From: Pseudolactococcus plantarum
GTDB taxonomy: Bacteria; Bacillota; Bacilli; Lactobacillales; Streptococcaceae
Assembly (NCBI RefSeq): GCF_002441715.1
Contig: NZ_JXJX01000012.1
Coordinates: forward strand, 1-32,178
Length of the DNA: 32,178 bases
Direction of reading: 5' to 3'
Under the pieces are notes generated by a model that did no database searches, was not told the DNA's origin, and saw only the letters and a list, made by a program, of their open reading frames with translations. The translations under genes were made by a program, and so were the position numbers. Shown here in pieces: positions 24,910-32,178 of the stretch; within the stretch, counting starts at the first letter, position 1, and the number at the start of each line of letters is the position of its first letter.

Positions 24910-24938
24910 ACATAATGACAAGATTAGGGAGAAATAAG

Positions 24939-26150
24939 ATGACAAAATTTGATCGTATTCACTTAGTTGTGATGGATTCTGTTGGAATTGGTGCGGCACC
25001 TGATGCAAACGAGTTTTTTAACCATGATGTTGATGATACAAAATCAGATACATTTGGTCACATTGCAGAAAACTTTAAACTCGAAGTTCCTCATATGGCG
25101 AAGATTGGTCTAGGTCATATTCCAAGAGAGACAGCACTTGTTGGTGTTGACAAAGTTGAAAAAACAGATGGATATGTCACAAAACTTGAAGAGATTTCAC
25201 GTGGCAAAGATACGATGACAGGTCACTGGGAGATTATGGGCTTAAACATTCAAGTCCCATTTAGAGTCTTTCCAAACGGCTATCCAGAAGATTTACTTGA
25301 AAAAATCGAAGCATTTTCTGGACGTAAAGTGATTAGAGAAGCAAACATCCCTTATTCTGGTACAGCGGTTATCGATGATTTTGGACCTCGTCAAATGGAA
25401 ACTGGTGAGTTGATTATTTATACATCAGCTGATCCTGTGTTACAAATTGCTGCTCATGAAGACATCATTCCACTTGAAGAATTGTACAAAATTTGTGAAT
25501 ATGTGCGCTCTATTACATTAGACGATCCTTATATGATTGGTAGAATTATCGCACGTCCTTATGTTGGGACACCAGGTAATTTTACAAGAACTGCTGGACG
25601 TCATGACTATGCCTTATCACCTTTTGGTCATACTGTGTTAAATAGTCTAGATGATGCAGGTATTCCAGTTTATTCAGTTGGTAAAATCAACGATATCTTT
25701 AATGGTGTTGGGATTAATCATGATATGGGCCATACCCCAAGTAACATGGCTGGGGTAGATAAGCTGATTAGCACCCTAAAATTACCTGAGTTTGATAAAG
25801 GATTCTCATTTACAAACTTAGTCGATTTTGATGCCTTATTTGGGCACAGACGTGATATTGAAGGCTATGGTACAGCGATTAATGAATTTGATGCACGCTT
25901 ACCAGCAATTTTTGATGCGATGCACGAGAATGATTTGTTATTGATTACAGCAGATCACGGTAATGATCCATCTTATCCAGGTACAGACCATACACGTGAG
26001 TATATCCCATTACTTGCTTATAGCAAATCATTTAAAGGTAGTGGTGTGTTACCAGTTGGTCACTATGCAGACATTTCTGCTACTGTAGCAGAAAATTTTG
26101 AGGTTGATGCAACAGAAAATGGTCAATCATTCTTAGGAGAGTTAAACTAA
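24939..26150 (+). CDS. deoB: Phosphopentomutase
   Basis: The product has 403 residues, normal length. It interconverts ribose-1-phosphate and ribose-5-phosphate (and the deoxy forms). It belongs to the alkaline phosphatase superfamily with two metal ions: V-M-D-S-V-G-I-G near the start, the phosphorylated threonine in K-D-T-M-T-G-H-W-E, and the metal ligands in T-A-D-H-G-N-D and T-D-H-T-R-E. GGGAGA is 6 nt before ATG 24939; an earlier in-frame ATG (24915) has no site. It is directly followed by a purine nucleoside phosphorylase gene (1-nt gap), which produces its substrate, so the two form a salvage operon. Confidence 0.95.
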   Translation: MTKFDRIHLVVMDSVGIGAAPDANEFFNHDVDDTKSDTFGHIAENFKLEVPHMAKIGLGHIPRETALVGVDKVEKTDGYVTKLEEISRGKDTMTGHWEIMGLNIQVPFRVFPNGYPEDLLEKIEAFSGRKVIREANIPYSGTAVIDDFGPRQMETGELIIYTSADPVLQIAAHEDIIPLEELYKICEYVRSITLDDPYMIGRIIARPYVGTPGNFTRTAGRHDYALSPFGHTVLNSLDDAGIPVYSVGKINDIFNGVGINHDMGHTPSNMAGVDKLISTLKLPEFDKGFSFTNLVDFDALFGHRRDIEGYGTAINEFDARLPAIFDAMHENDLLLITADHGNDPSYPGTDHTREYIPLLAYSKSFKGSGVLPVGHYADISATVAENFEVDATENGQSFLGELN

Positions 26151-26151
26151 T

Positions 26152-26961
26152 ATGACAATAATGGAAAAAATTCAAGAAACTGCTGCTTTTTTACGCAAGC
26201 AAGGGATAAAAGAAGTTGATTTTGGCTTGATTTTGGGGTCTGGTTTAGGCGAATTAGCAGATGAAATTCAAGATGCCATCTTAATTGATTACTCAGATAT
26301 TCCAAACTGGGGTCAGTCTACTGTGGTTGGCCATGCTGGTAAACTTGTTTACGGTACTTTATCAGGGAAAAAAGTGCTAGCATTACAGGGTAGATTCCAC
26401 TTTTATGAGGGCAATCCATTAGAGGTTGTGACGTTTCCAGTGCGTGTCTTAGCTGAATTAAAAGCAACAGGTATTGTGGTAACCAATGCAGCAGGTGGTG
26501 TGACACATGGTCCAGGAACGTTGATGTTAATTAATGATCATATTAATTTTACAGGACAAAATCCGCTTATAGGAGAGAATCTGGACGCTTTCGGTCCACG
26601 TTTTCCAGATATGACGCATGCTTATGATGTGGCTTATCAAAAAACAGCGCATGAAGTTGCTGAAAAAGCAGGTATTACGTTAGCTGATGGCGTATACATG
26701 GGCTATACAGGACCAACTTATGAAACACCAGCTGAAATTCGATTTGCAGAAACAGTTGGTGCAGATGCAGTTGGTATGTCAACAGTTCCCGAGGTCATTG
26801 TTGCTGTACACTCTGGTCTTCGTGTATTAGGCATTTCTGCCATTACCAATCATGCAGCAGGTAAGCAAGCCGAATTGAATCATGCAGAGGTTGTTGAAGT
26901 TACAACACGTATTAAAGAAACATTTAAAACATTAGTAAAATCAGTATTAGCTGAGCTTTAA
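26152..26961 (+). CDS. punA: Purine nucleoside phosphorylase (trimeric class)
   Basis: The product has 269 residues. It splits purine (deoxy)nucleosides with phosphate into base and (deoxy)ribose-1-phosphate. Family motifs: G-S-G-L-G-E-L, G-R-F-H-F-Y-E-G, V-T-N-A-A-G-G, Y-T-G-P-T-Y-E-T-P-A-E, V-G-M-S-T-V-P-E and I-T-N-H-A-A-G, all of the low-molecular-weight trimeric class (also named deoD in some lactococcal annotations). AGGAG lies 12 nt before ATG 26152, a long spacing; a second ATG (26161) is further still. It follows deoB by 1 nt. Confidence 0.94.
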   Translation: MTIMEKIQETAAFLRKQGIKEVDFGLILGSGLGELADEIQDAILIDYSDIPNWGQSTVVGHAGKLVYGTLSGKKVLALQGRFHFYEGNPLEVVTFPVRVLAELKATGIVVTNAAGGVTHGPGTLMLINDHINFTGQNPLIGENLDAFGPRFPDMTHAYDVAYQKTAHEVAEKAGITLADGVYMGYTGPTYETPAEIRFAETVGADAVGMSTVPEVIVAVHSGLRVLGISAITNHAAGKQAELNHAEVVEVTTRIKETFKTLVKSVLAEL

Positions 26962-27022
26962 TAAGCAAGCTGTTGACGTGATATTACAACTATAAATATG
27001 TTAATACGCTCATAAATAGATG

Positions 27023-27056
27023 AACTACCTGATACTGTACTGTCTTAGGTAGTTTT
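27023..27056 (+). terminator. Terminator of the deoB-punA operon
   Basis: AACTACCT (27023-27030) pairs with AGGTAGTT (27047-27054), 16-nt loop, followed by six T. Confidence 0.8.
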
Positions 27057-27061
27057 TTGTG

Positions 27062-27103
27062 CACATCGTGTTAGTTGTTTTAACTAACACGATGTGTTAA
27101 AAT
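27062..27103 (+). promoter_or_regulatory. dinB promoter inside a 35-bp palindrome
   Basis: CACATCGTGTTAGTT (27062-27076) and AACTAACACGATGTG (27082-27096) are perfect 15-bp arms around GTTTT. The promoter is TTGTTT (27075-27080), a 17-nt spacer and TAAAAT (27098-27103), so the -35 lies in the centre of the palindrome. TAAAAT is 6 nt before the ATG. A dimeric repressor bound here would cover the whole promoter. Confidence 0.8.
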
Positions 27104-27109
27104 AAGAAT

Positions 27110-28171
27110 ATGCTAACATTTCCATTAATAAATGATACAAGTCGAAAAATTATCCATATCGATATGGATGCTTTTTTTGCATCGATTGAGGAAAGAGATA
27201 ATCCTGAATTAATCGGAAAACCTGTAGTGATTGCAAGAAATCCCCTAGAAACAGGTGGACGAGGCGTCGTCTCAACCGCAAATTATATAGCACGAACATA
27301 CGGTATTCATTCGGCAATGTCGGCTAAAGAAGCATATGAGTTGTGTCCTAAAGCGATTTTTATATCTGGGAATTATGACCATTATAAAGCCATTTCACAT
27401 CAAATACATGAGATTTTTCATCGATATACAGATGAAGTAGAAGGGATGGCACTAGATGAAGCCTATCTTGACGTGACAGTGAATAAGATAGGCGCAACGA
27501 GTGCAGTTAAAATTGCTAAACTCATTCAGCATGACATCTTTAACGAGCTACACTTAACAAGTTCTGCCGGTGTATCCTATAATAAATTTTTAGCTAAAAT
27601 TGCTTCTGATATTGAAAAACCAAGAGGCTTAACATTGATTGAACCTGAAAGAGCGTTAGCTTTTTTGTCAGAATTATCTATAGGTGAATTTTATGGTGTT
27701 GGGACGAAAACAGCTGAGAAATTAGAAAAAATAGGTATCAAGACAGGACAAGATATCCAAAATATGTCCCCCCAATTATTAGCGGATTTATTCGGTGTAT
27801 TTGGTTGGGAACTATATCTGAAAGCGAATGGGATTCATAATAGCCCTGTCAAGCCAAATCGTGTAAGAAAATCTATCGGTAAGGAAAAAACGTATGGCAA
27901 ATTACTATATCTAGATGCTGATATAGAAGCTGAACTTGAAAAACTTGCAGAGAGAGTGGCACAAAATTTACAAGATAAGCAGCTAAAAGGACATATTATT
28001 GTATTAAAAATACGGTATGCTGACTTTACGACACTAACAAAACGATTATCTTTAGTTGAGAAAATAGATGACAGTAAAACGATCGCAACAAGTGCAATTA
28101 AATTATTGAATACTATTAATTTACAAGGTAAAGGGATTCGACTTTTAGGTATCACGACAACCGGTTTATGA
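27110..28171 (+). CDS. dinB: DNA polymerase IV (Y family)
   Basis: The product has 353 residues. It is a translesion polymerase: catalytic D-M-D-A-F-F-A-S near residue 20, second catalytic acidic pair in L-D-E-A-Y-L-D-V (about 107), then the thumb helix-hairpin-helix ([12 protein letters not shown]) and the little-finger domain starting about residue 240 (R-K-S-I-G-K-E-K-T). A beta-clamp-binding C-terminal motif is not obvious. There is no ribosome binding site; with the -10 box 6 nt upstream the mRNA is probably leaderless. The large palindrome over the promoter indicates damage- or stress-dependent repression. Confidence 0.93.
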   Translation: MLTFPLINDTSRKIIHIDMDAFFASIEERDNPELIGKPVVIARNPLETGGRGVVSTANYIARTYGIHSAMSAKEAYELCPKAIFISGNYDHYKAISHQIHEIFHRYTDEVEGMALDEAYLDVTVNKIGATSAVKIAKLIQHDIFNELHLTSSAGVSYNKFLAKIASDIEKPRGLTLIEPERALAFLSELSIGEFYGVGTKTAEKLEKIGIKTGQDIQNMSPQLLADLFGVFGWELYLKANGIHNSPVKPNRVRKSIGKEKTYGKLLYLDADIEAELEKLAERVAQNLQDKQLKGHIIVLKIRYADFTTLTKRLSLVEKIDDSKTIATSAIKLLNTINLQGKGIRLLGITTTGL

Positions 28172-28188
28172 AAAAGCAATCAAATTCA

Positions 28189-28221
28189 TTGCAGTCATTC
28201 TAATTTATGATACAATATCAT
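28189..28221 (+). promoter_or_regulatory. Promoter of the interrupted small gene
   Basis: TTGCAG (28189-28194), a 16-nt spacer and TACAAT (28211-28216). The -10 lies within the inverted repeat ATGATA-CAA-TATCAT (28207-28221). Confidence 0.5.
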
Positions 28222-28238
28222 TATAGGAGGGTTGTTAG

Positions 28239-28475
28239 ATGAAACGGCTAAACAATTTAAAGGACTTTCGGATATATCTCATCGAGTTAACAATCATACT
28301 CTGTATTTTTTCTATGTGCAAAATTTCACTTTAATATAATCAGAAAGAGGCCACAGAACGTGGACGACATATTCATATTTTGTATGATACAGGCCATTCT
28401 TTAAAACATAAGCAGACTAAAAATGCTAGTACAAATCATGATAGAGAACTAGATCACACTGATACTGTTAATTAA
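28239..28475 (+). pseudogene. Small ORF interrupted by an in-frame TAA
   Basis: ATG 28239 has a strong AGGAGGG 8-9 nt upstream and a fair promoter. The frame encodes 31 residues with one membrane segment (about 13-26), stops at TAA 28332, and then stays open in the same frame for another 46 codons to TAA 28473. Those codons have a coherent hydrophilic composition (starting Y-N-Q-K-E-A-T-E-R-G-R-H-I-H). It looks like a 77-residue single-span membrane protein with a nonsense mutation, or a 31-residue membrane peptide. I do not recognise a family. It converges on the prepilin peptidase gene. Confidence 0.5.
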
Positions 28476-28885
28476 GGGTGGATAAAAAATAATACGATTA
28501 GATACCCAATCATAAGAAAAGGAATGAACGGTAGTTCTCTTTTTTTCGGTGATAAACGCAGCATATAAACCAGAGCAATAGCGCTTGCAAAAAATAGACA
28601 ATATACGAGTTGTAAGCAGGTGATAGAATAAGCAAGAAGGCTTAAGTATAACCAATCACCGCTACCGATATGCAGTGGCAATCTCTCTGCTAAGATAGCA
28701 ATACCTAAACAACTCAAAACAAGCGCATTAAAAGGTAAGGTTAAGGTCAACAATAAGAAAAACATGGCCCAAATCATCAGAGGGTAACAGAGGTAGCGGC
28801 AATCAAAATAAACGAGACAAATTGAACATAGCAAATTAATAAAGATAGGGAAATCGATTTGAGTCAAGTAGTGAAGCATGAGCAC
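28472..28885 (-). CDS. Prepilin peptidase ComC-like, catalytic membrane domain only
   Basis: The product has 137 residues and is highly hydrophobic with about five or six membrane segments. It matches the C-terminal A24 aspartic peptidase domain: first catalytic Asp in V-Y-F-D-C-R-Y-L-C-Y-P-L, second in G-S-G-D-W-L, and the terminal P-F-I-P-F-L. ComC cleaves and methylates competence pseudopilins. Full-length ComC is about 220 residues and has an N-terminal zinc-cysteine domain that is missing here, and no remnant is visible upstream of the start (28886-29007). It may be truncated and inactive, or a processed short form. ATG 28885 or 28879 could start it; the GAGG site is about 12 nt from the first. 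Confidence 0.65.
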   Translation of the reverse strand: MLMLHYLTQIDFPIFINLLCSICLVYFDCRYLCYPLMIWAMFFLLLTLTLPFNALVLSCLGIAILAERLPLHIGSGDWLYLSLLAYSITCLQLVYCLFFASAIALVYMLRLSPKKRELPFIPFLMIGYLIVLFFIHP

Positions 28886-28958
28886 AATACCTCTTTTTTG
28901 GATTAGAGAAAATTAATTAGTAAGTCTTATAGAAATATACGTAATAAAAGCTAAATAG

Positions 28959-29005
28959 TTGCTAAAAAAAGCATGATTACCTATAATGGGATATAGGTAA
29001 TCATG
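28959..29005 (+). promoter_or_regulatory. dps promoter with 34-bp palindromic operator
   Basis: TTGCTA (28959-28964), a 17-nt spacer and TATAAT (28982-28987). CATGATTACCTATA (28972-28985) and TATAGGTAATCATG (28992-29005) are perfect 14-bp arms with a 6-nt spacer, covering the -10 and the transcription start. Only the right arm would be transcribed, so it acts as DNA. It is not a PerR box of the usual TTATAATNATTATAA type. Confidence 0.8.
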
Positions 29006-29037
29006 AATTGATTACAGTAGAAAATAAGGAGAGAAAA

Positions 29038-29499
29038 ATGTCTAGAGAAAAAACAAAAGCAGTCTTGAATCAATCTGTTGCAGATCTATCAAAAGCATCT
29101 GCTTTGGTGCACCAAGTGCATTGGTATTTACGCGGTCCCGGTTTTATGAAACTACATCCAAAAATGGATGAGTTGATGGCTGACTTAAATAATCATTTAG
29201 ATGCCTTATCAGAGCGTTTGATCACAATTGGTGGCTCTCCTGTTTCAACACTTAAAGAATTTGATGAGTTATCAAAAATTGAGATGGACGTTGCCACATG
29301 GGATAAAACGATTGAAGAACGTTTTAATGAAGTCGTGAAAGCTTATAAATACTTATCAGAGTTGTTTGAAGAAGGTATAGAAGCTACTGACGCAGAAGGT
29401 GATGCAGTCACAAATGATATGTTTACCAGTGCAAAAGGTTCTATTGAAAAAACAGTTTGGATGCTCGAGTCTGAGTTAGGTGTTGCACCTGGCTTATAA
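29038..29499 (+). CDS. dps: Dps family DNA-binding ferritin-like protein
   Basis: The product has 153 residues forming a four-helix bundle that builds a 12-mer. The ferroxidase signature is visible: [10 protein letters not shown] then L-H-P-K-M-D-E-L, and D-A-L-S-E-R about 20 residues further. It oxidises Fe(II) with H2O2 and stores iron, protecting DNA in starvation and peroxide stress. ATG 29038 has AAGGAG 6 nt upstream; the frame starts earlier (29008) without a site. It is a single-gene unit with its own palindromic promoter and a terminator. Confidence 0.93.
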   Translation: MSREKTKAVLNQSVADLSKASALVHQVHWYLRGPGFMKLHPKMDELMADLNNHLDALSERLITIGGSPVSTLKEFDELSKIEMDVATWDKTIEERFNEVVKAYKYLSELFEEGIEATDAEGDAVTNDMFTSAKGSIEKTVWMLESELGVAPGL

Positions 29500-29518
29500 T
29501 CAGTTTAAAAATATAATC

Positions 29519-29544
29519 AGCTCATCCGTCGGATGAGCTTTTTT
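29519..29544 (+). terminator. dps terminator
   Basis: AGCTCATCC (29519-29527) pairs perfectly with GGATGAGCT (29531-29539) around a 3-nt loop, followed by six T. Confidence 0.92.
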
Positions 29545-29592
29545 GTGCTCTTATAATAGGCATGAACCCTTACATCCACAAGCAAAACATGT

Positions 29593-29621
29593 TTGAAAAT
29601 GTTTTCAAAATATGCTATCCT
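29593..29621 (+). promoter_or_regulatory. yqgQ-glk promoter with cre site
   Basis: TTGAAA (29593-29598), a 17-nt spacer and TGC-TATCCT (29613-29621). TGAAAATGTTTTCA (29594-29607) matches the cre consensus at 13 of 14 positions and covers the -35, so CcpA should repress. The -10 is 8 nt from the ATG and is part of the palindrome CTATCCTAGGATAG (29615-29628). Confidence 0.8.
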
Positions 29622-29629
29622 AGGATAGG

Positions 29630-29860
29630 ATGAAAACTTTATATGATGTTCAGGAATTTCTCAAATTGCATGGCTATATCAATCTATTTAGTAACCGACT
29701 AGATGCTATTTTTTTTATGGCACAGGAACTAAAGACCTTGTATGATGCAGGATTAATTCCAAACGAAAAAGACTATTTTACAGCAGATTTGATTTTGCGA
29801 CGAGAGCATAGACTTGAAAGTGAGAAAGTAACCAATGACAAAAAAAATAATTGGGATTGA
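29630..29860 (+). CDS. yqgQ: YqgQ family protein (DUF910)
   Basis: The product has 76 residues, small, helical and cytoplasmic, with the family pattern Y-D-V-Q-E-F-L-K-L-H-G-Y and D-L-I-L-R-R-E-H. Function unknown; across Firmicutes it sits directly upstream of glucokinase, as here. Its last 26 bp overlap the glk start, so translation is coupled. The start codon is 8 nt from the -10 box and probably begins a leaderless or nearly leaderless mRNA. Confidence 0.9.
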   Translation: MKTLYDVQEFLKLHGYINLFSNRLDAIFFMAQELKTLYDAGLIPNEKDYFTADLILRREHRLESEKVTNDKKNNWD

Positions 29861-30818
29861 CCTTGGTGGCACAACAATAAAATTTGGGATTTTAACCACA
29901 GCAGGAGAAGTACAAGATAAGTGGGCGATAGATACCAATATTATTGGTAATGGGAAAATGATTGTCCCTGATATTATTCAATCAATCAATCATCGTCTTG
30001 AGTTGTACAAACTGGATAAAGCAGAATTTCTAGGAATCGGCATGGGATCACCAGGTTCTGTTGATATTGTAAATAATACAGTTATAGGTGCCTATAATCT
30101 TGGTTGGGAAACGTTACAAGAAGTTGGGGCTGCTATTGAAGCAGGTGTTGGCTTACCGTTTACAATCGATAATGATGCTAATGTTGCTGCATTGGGCGAA
30201 CGTTGGGTAGGCGCTGGTGAAAACAATCCAGACGTTATATTTATGACACTTGGTACAGGTGTTGGTGGTGGTATTGTTGCTAGTGGGAATCTCATCCATG
30301 GTACAGCAGGAGCTGCAGGTGAAATCGGACATGTAACAGTTGATATCAGTGAGACGGCATTTGAGTGTACCTGTGGTAAATCTGGATGTTTAGAAACAGT
30401 TGCCTCAGCAACTGGTATCGTTCGTCTAGCTCGTAAATTTGCTGAGGAATATGAGGGGCAATCAGACATAAAAGCAGCTATTGATAATGGCGATGCTATT
30501 TCTGCTAAAGATATTTTTGTTAGCGCCCAAGCAGGTGATGTATTTGCTAATACAGTAGTTGATCAAGTGAGTCAATATCTAGGACTTGCTGCTGGGAATC
30601 TAGGGAATACCCTAAACCCAGATGCGATTGTCATTGGTGGTGGTGTATCTGCTGCAGGTGAATTTTTGAGATCACGTATTGAGTCATATTTTAATACTTA
30701 TACCTTCCCACAAGTCAGAAATTCAACTAAAATTAAAATTGCTGAACTTGGCAATGATGCAGGTATTATCGGAGCGGCTAGCTTAGCCTTGAAATTTTCT
30801 GGAAATGAGGGTGCTTAA
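29835..30818 (+). CDS. glk: Glucokinase (ROK family)
   Basis: The product has 327 residues. It phosphorylates glucose with ATP. ROK features: phosphate loop I-D-L-G-G-T-T-I-K near residue 8, N-D-A-N-V-A-A-L-G-E (catalytic Asp near 106), L-G-T-G-V-G-G-G, the G-E-I-G-H sugar contact and the zinc motif C-T-C-G-K-S-G-C-L-E (about 178-187). It lacks a DNA-binding domain, so it is an enzyme rather than a ROK repressor. It lies within an operon yqgQ-glk-rhodanese-LCP under a cre-containing promoter. The start overlaps yqgQ and has only a weak site. Confidence 0.95.
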   Translation: MTKKIIGIDLGGTTIKFGILTTAGEVQDKWAIDTNIIGNGKMIVPDIIQSINHRLELYKLDKAEFLGIGMGSPGSVDIVNNTVIGAYNLGWETLQEVGAAIEAGVGLPFTIDNDANVAALGERWVGAGENNPDVIFMTLGTGVGGGIVASGNLIHGTAGAAGEIGHVTVDISETAFECTCGKSGCLETVASATGIVRLARKFAEEYEGQSDIKAAIDNGDAISAKDIFVSAQAGDVFANTVVDQVSQYLGLAAGNLGNTLNPDAIVIGGGVSAAGEFLRSRIESYFNTYTFPQVRNSTKIKIAELGNDAGIIGAASLALKFSGNEGA

Positions 30819-30821
30819 TCC

Positions 30822-31214
30822 ATGTGGGCATACATAAATCTAATTTTAATTCTAATCATTATCGTTATATTAGCTTACCCAATGATTAATAAAATGCGTA
30901 TAAAATCAGTAGCAAAAATAGTAGATTCAGCTGAATTTACAACGCATCTGACAGGTGGTCAATTGATTGACTTGCGTGAGGCAGCTGAGTTTCGTAGGGC
31001 CCATATTTTAGGTGCTAGAAATTTACCTTTTTCACAGTTTGACCAAAGTATTTCTGCTATACGTAAAGATAAACCAATCTTATTTTATGAAACTGCTAAG
31101 CCTATTTTTTCAATACGTGCGGCACTTAAATTAAAAAAAGCTGGGTATACCAACATCTTTATCCTTAAAACGGGATTCAAAGAGTGGAGTGGTAAAGTGA
31201 AAAAAGGAGCCTAA
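30822..31214 (+). CDS. Membrane-anchored rhodanese-like protein without catalytic cysteine
   Basis: The product has 130 residues. One N-terminal membrane segment (about 3-22) is followed by a rhodanese fold (about 35-126), with L-I-D-L-R-E-A-A-E-F-R-R-A-H-I and the C-terminal G-F-K-E-W. At the active-site loop, where active rhodaneses have Y-C-x-x-G-x-R, this protein has Y89-E90-T-A-K-P: Glu replaces the sulfur-carrying Cys. It is therefore probably a binding or scaffolding domain. It starts 3 nt after glk and ends 3 nt before the LCP gene; the same neighbour follows glk in many streptococci. Confidence 0.85.
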   Translation: MWAYINLILILIIIVILAYPMINKMRIKSVAKIVDSAEFTTHLTGGQLIDLREAAEFRRAHILGARNLPFSQFDQSISAIRKDKPILFYETAKPIFSIRAALKLKKAGYTNIFILKTGFKEWSGKVKKGA

Positions 31215-31217
31215 AGC

Positions 31218-32150
31218 ATGGAATCAAAAAGTCGACACGATAAACACGGGACACGAAAAAAAGCTAAACCCAAGAAAAAGCATACCGTGCTTAAGATAGT
31301 TGGTCTCATTATATTGCTTTTTGTAGTGATAACAGGAGTAACGGTGGGTAAAGCTTATATGGATGTTAAAAAAGCTTCCGATAAATCTTATCAACCGATT
31401 AAACGTACGACACAAGCAACACTACCAAGCCTTAAAGCTAAATCACCATTTTCTTTTTTATTTTTGGGTGTCAATGGTAAATCCGTTAATGATATCTTAG
31501 TCTTAACGGTAAACCCGAAACAAAATAAAACGACTGTTGTGAGTTTGAATCGTGATATATACTTAACTAGTGAATCGACTACCCTAAAAGAGTTGTATGA
31601 GCAAAAAGGAGTTGCAGGTGAAGTTGATGCTTTGCAAAAACTTCTGGGTACAGATATACCAAAATATATGACATTTGATATGTCAGGTCTTGGTGAGTTT
31701 GTCTCTGCAGCGGGTGGTATAAAAGTTCAAAATGAGACACATTTCATTTCAAATGGGTATGAATTTAAACCCGGTACACTGACATTAACTAAGGAAGATG
31801 AAGTCAAAGCCTACTTAACTAAGGTAGGTGATGATGATAAGAAAGCTGAGTCGATGCTTATTGATAGAGAGCAAGCTGTACTGATTGCGATCATACCTAA
31901 ACTCAAATCTATTAATACTGTTTTGAAATATCCAAAGTTTATTACTGCTTTTGGTGATAATATTAAAACAGATTTTGTATTTGGGAATATTAAGGCATTA
32001 GGACTTAATTACCATAGTGTATTAGGAAATATTACTAAAGAAAATCTAAAACCAACGAAAACAACAATTGATGATGTAGAACAAAAAATCTTATCTGAAG
32101 AACAAATCAATAAAGCGCATGATCGGATTCAATCAGCTTTGTCTGAATAA
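31218..32150 (+). CDS. LytR-CpsA-Psr (LCP) family protein, divergent
   Basis: The product has 310 residues. A basic N-terminus and one membrane segment (about 23-44) are followed by an extracellular LCP domain (about 75-240). Visible family elements are N-D-I-L-V-L-T-V-N-P, V-V-S-L-N-R-D-I-Y-L, A-A-G-G-I-K-V and D-R-E-Q-A-V-L. The usual R-S-D before the first strand is replaced by K-S-V-N-D, removing one of the conserved arginines. LCP enzymes attach teichoic acids or polysaccharides to peptidoglycan. Last gene of the glk operon, with AAAAGGAG 8 nt upstream and a terminator directly after the stop. Confidence 0.82.
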   Translation: MESKSRHDKHGTRKKAKPKKKHTVLKIVGLIILLFVVITGVTVGKAYMDVKKASDKSYQPIKRTTQATLPSLKAKSPFSFLFLGVNGKSVNDILVLTVNPKQNKTTVVSLNRDIYLTSESTTLKELYEQKGVAGEVDALQKLLGTDIPKYMTFDMSGLGEFVSAAGGIKVQNETHFISNGYEFKPGTLTLTKEDEVKAYLTKVGDDDKKAESMLIDREQAVLIAIIPKLKSINTVLKYPKFITAFGDNIKTDFVFGNIKALGLNYHSVLGNITKENLKPTKTTIDDVEQKILSEEQINKAHDRIQSALSE

Positions 32151-32178
32151 AAAAAAGTTGTCAATTGACAACTTTTTT
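32151..32178. terminator. Bidirectional terminator after the LCP gene
   Basis: The last 28 nt form a perfect palindrome, AAAAAAGTTGTCAA and its complement, with T runs on both strands. It starts at the LCP stop codon. Confidence 0.9.

Overview
The window is a low-GC, gene-dense Firmicute chromosome segment. Gene content and protein character point to Streptococcaceae, most likely Lactococcus or a close relative: an LmrA-type ABC exporter, an Lsa-type ABC-F protein, a RodA/FtsW gene close to gyrB, a CopY/CopZ/CopA copper set, the yqgQ-glk-rhodanese group, and abundant TTGACA/TATAAT and extended -10 (TGN-TATAAT) promoters with AGGAGG ribosome binding sites. The genus is an inference; no 16S gene is present.

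Layout. 1-3.4 kb: small envelope genes (a DUF4352 protein, two lipoproteins, a small acidic protein) on the minus strand, and a 77-residue membrane protein on the plus strand. That membrane protein sits behind what looks like a guanidine-III (ykkC-III) riboswitch. 3.4-6.3 kb: a MarR-MFS efflux pair, a SAM methyltransferase and a YciI gene broken by a frameshift in an A run. 6.3-10.2 kb: recQ and a type II NADH dehydrogenase fused to a DoxX-like membrane tail. 10.2-12 kb: nitroreductase and HxlR regulator (divergent), then thiamine pyrophosphokinase. 12-15 kb: copY-copZ-copA with a cop box. 15-17.6 kb: MarR regulator, a tiny ORF and an LmrA-like exporter. 17.6-22.6 kb: rodA, a lone cellobiose-type PTS EIIB with a cre site, an Lsa-like ABC-F gene behind a long structured leader, an EamA transporter and a HAD hydrolase. 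22.6-27 kb: gyrB (TTG start, structured leader), deoB and a purine nucleoside phosphorylase. 27-29.6 kb: dinB, a broken small ORF, a ComC-like prepilin peptidase lacking its N-terminal domain, and dps. 29.6-32.2 kb: yqgQ-glk-rhodanese-LCP operon, ending in a palindromic terminator.

How it works together. Much of the segment concerns coping with toxic compounds and stress: copper export, quinone or electrophile sensing (HxlR/nitroreductase), two multidrug exporters each with a MarR regulator, ribosome protection by ABC-F, Dps, Pol IV and RecQ. The rest is housekeeping: gyrase, nucleoside salvage (deoB and PNP act in sequence), glucokinase, RodA and an LCP protein.

Most notable is the non-coding layer. 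It includes the riboswitch with an apparent mutually exclusive Shine-Dalgarno switch, a leader-peptide/sequestration leader before the ABC-F gene, very long perfect palindromes over the dinB and dps promoters, a promoter whose -35 lies inside the rodA terminator, and at least five genes whose -10 box lies only 6-8 nt before the ATG, implying leaderless mRNAs.
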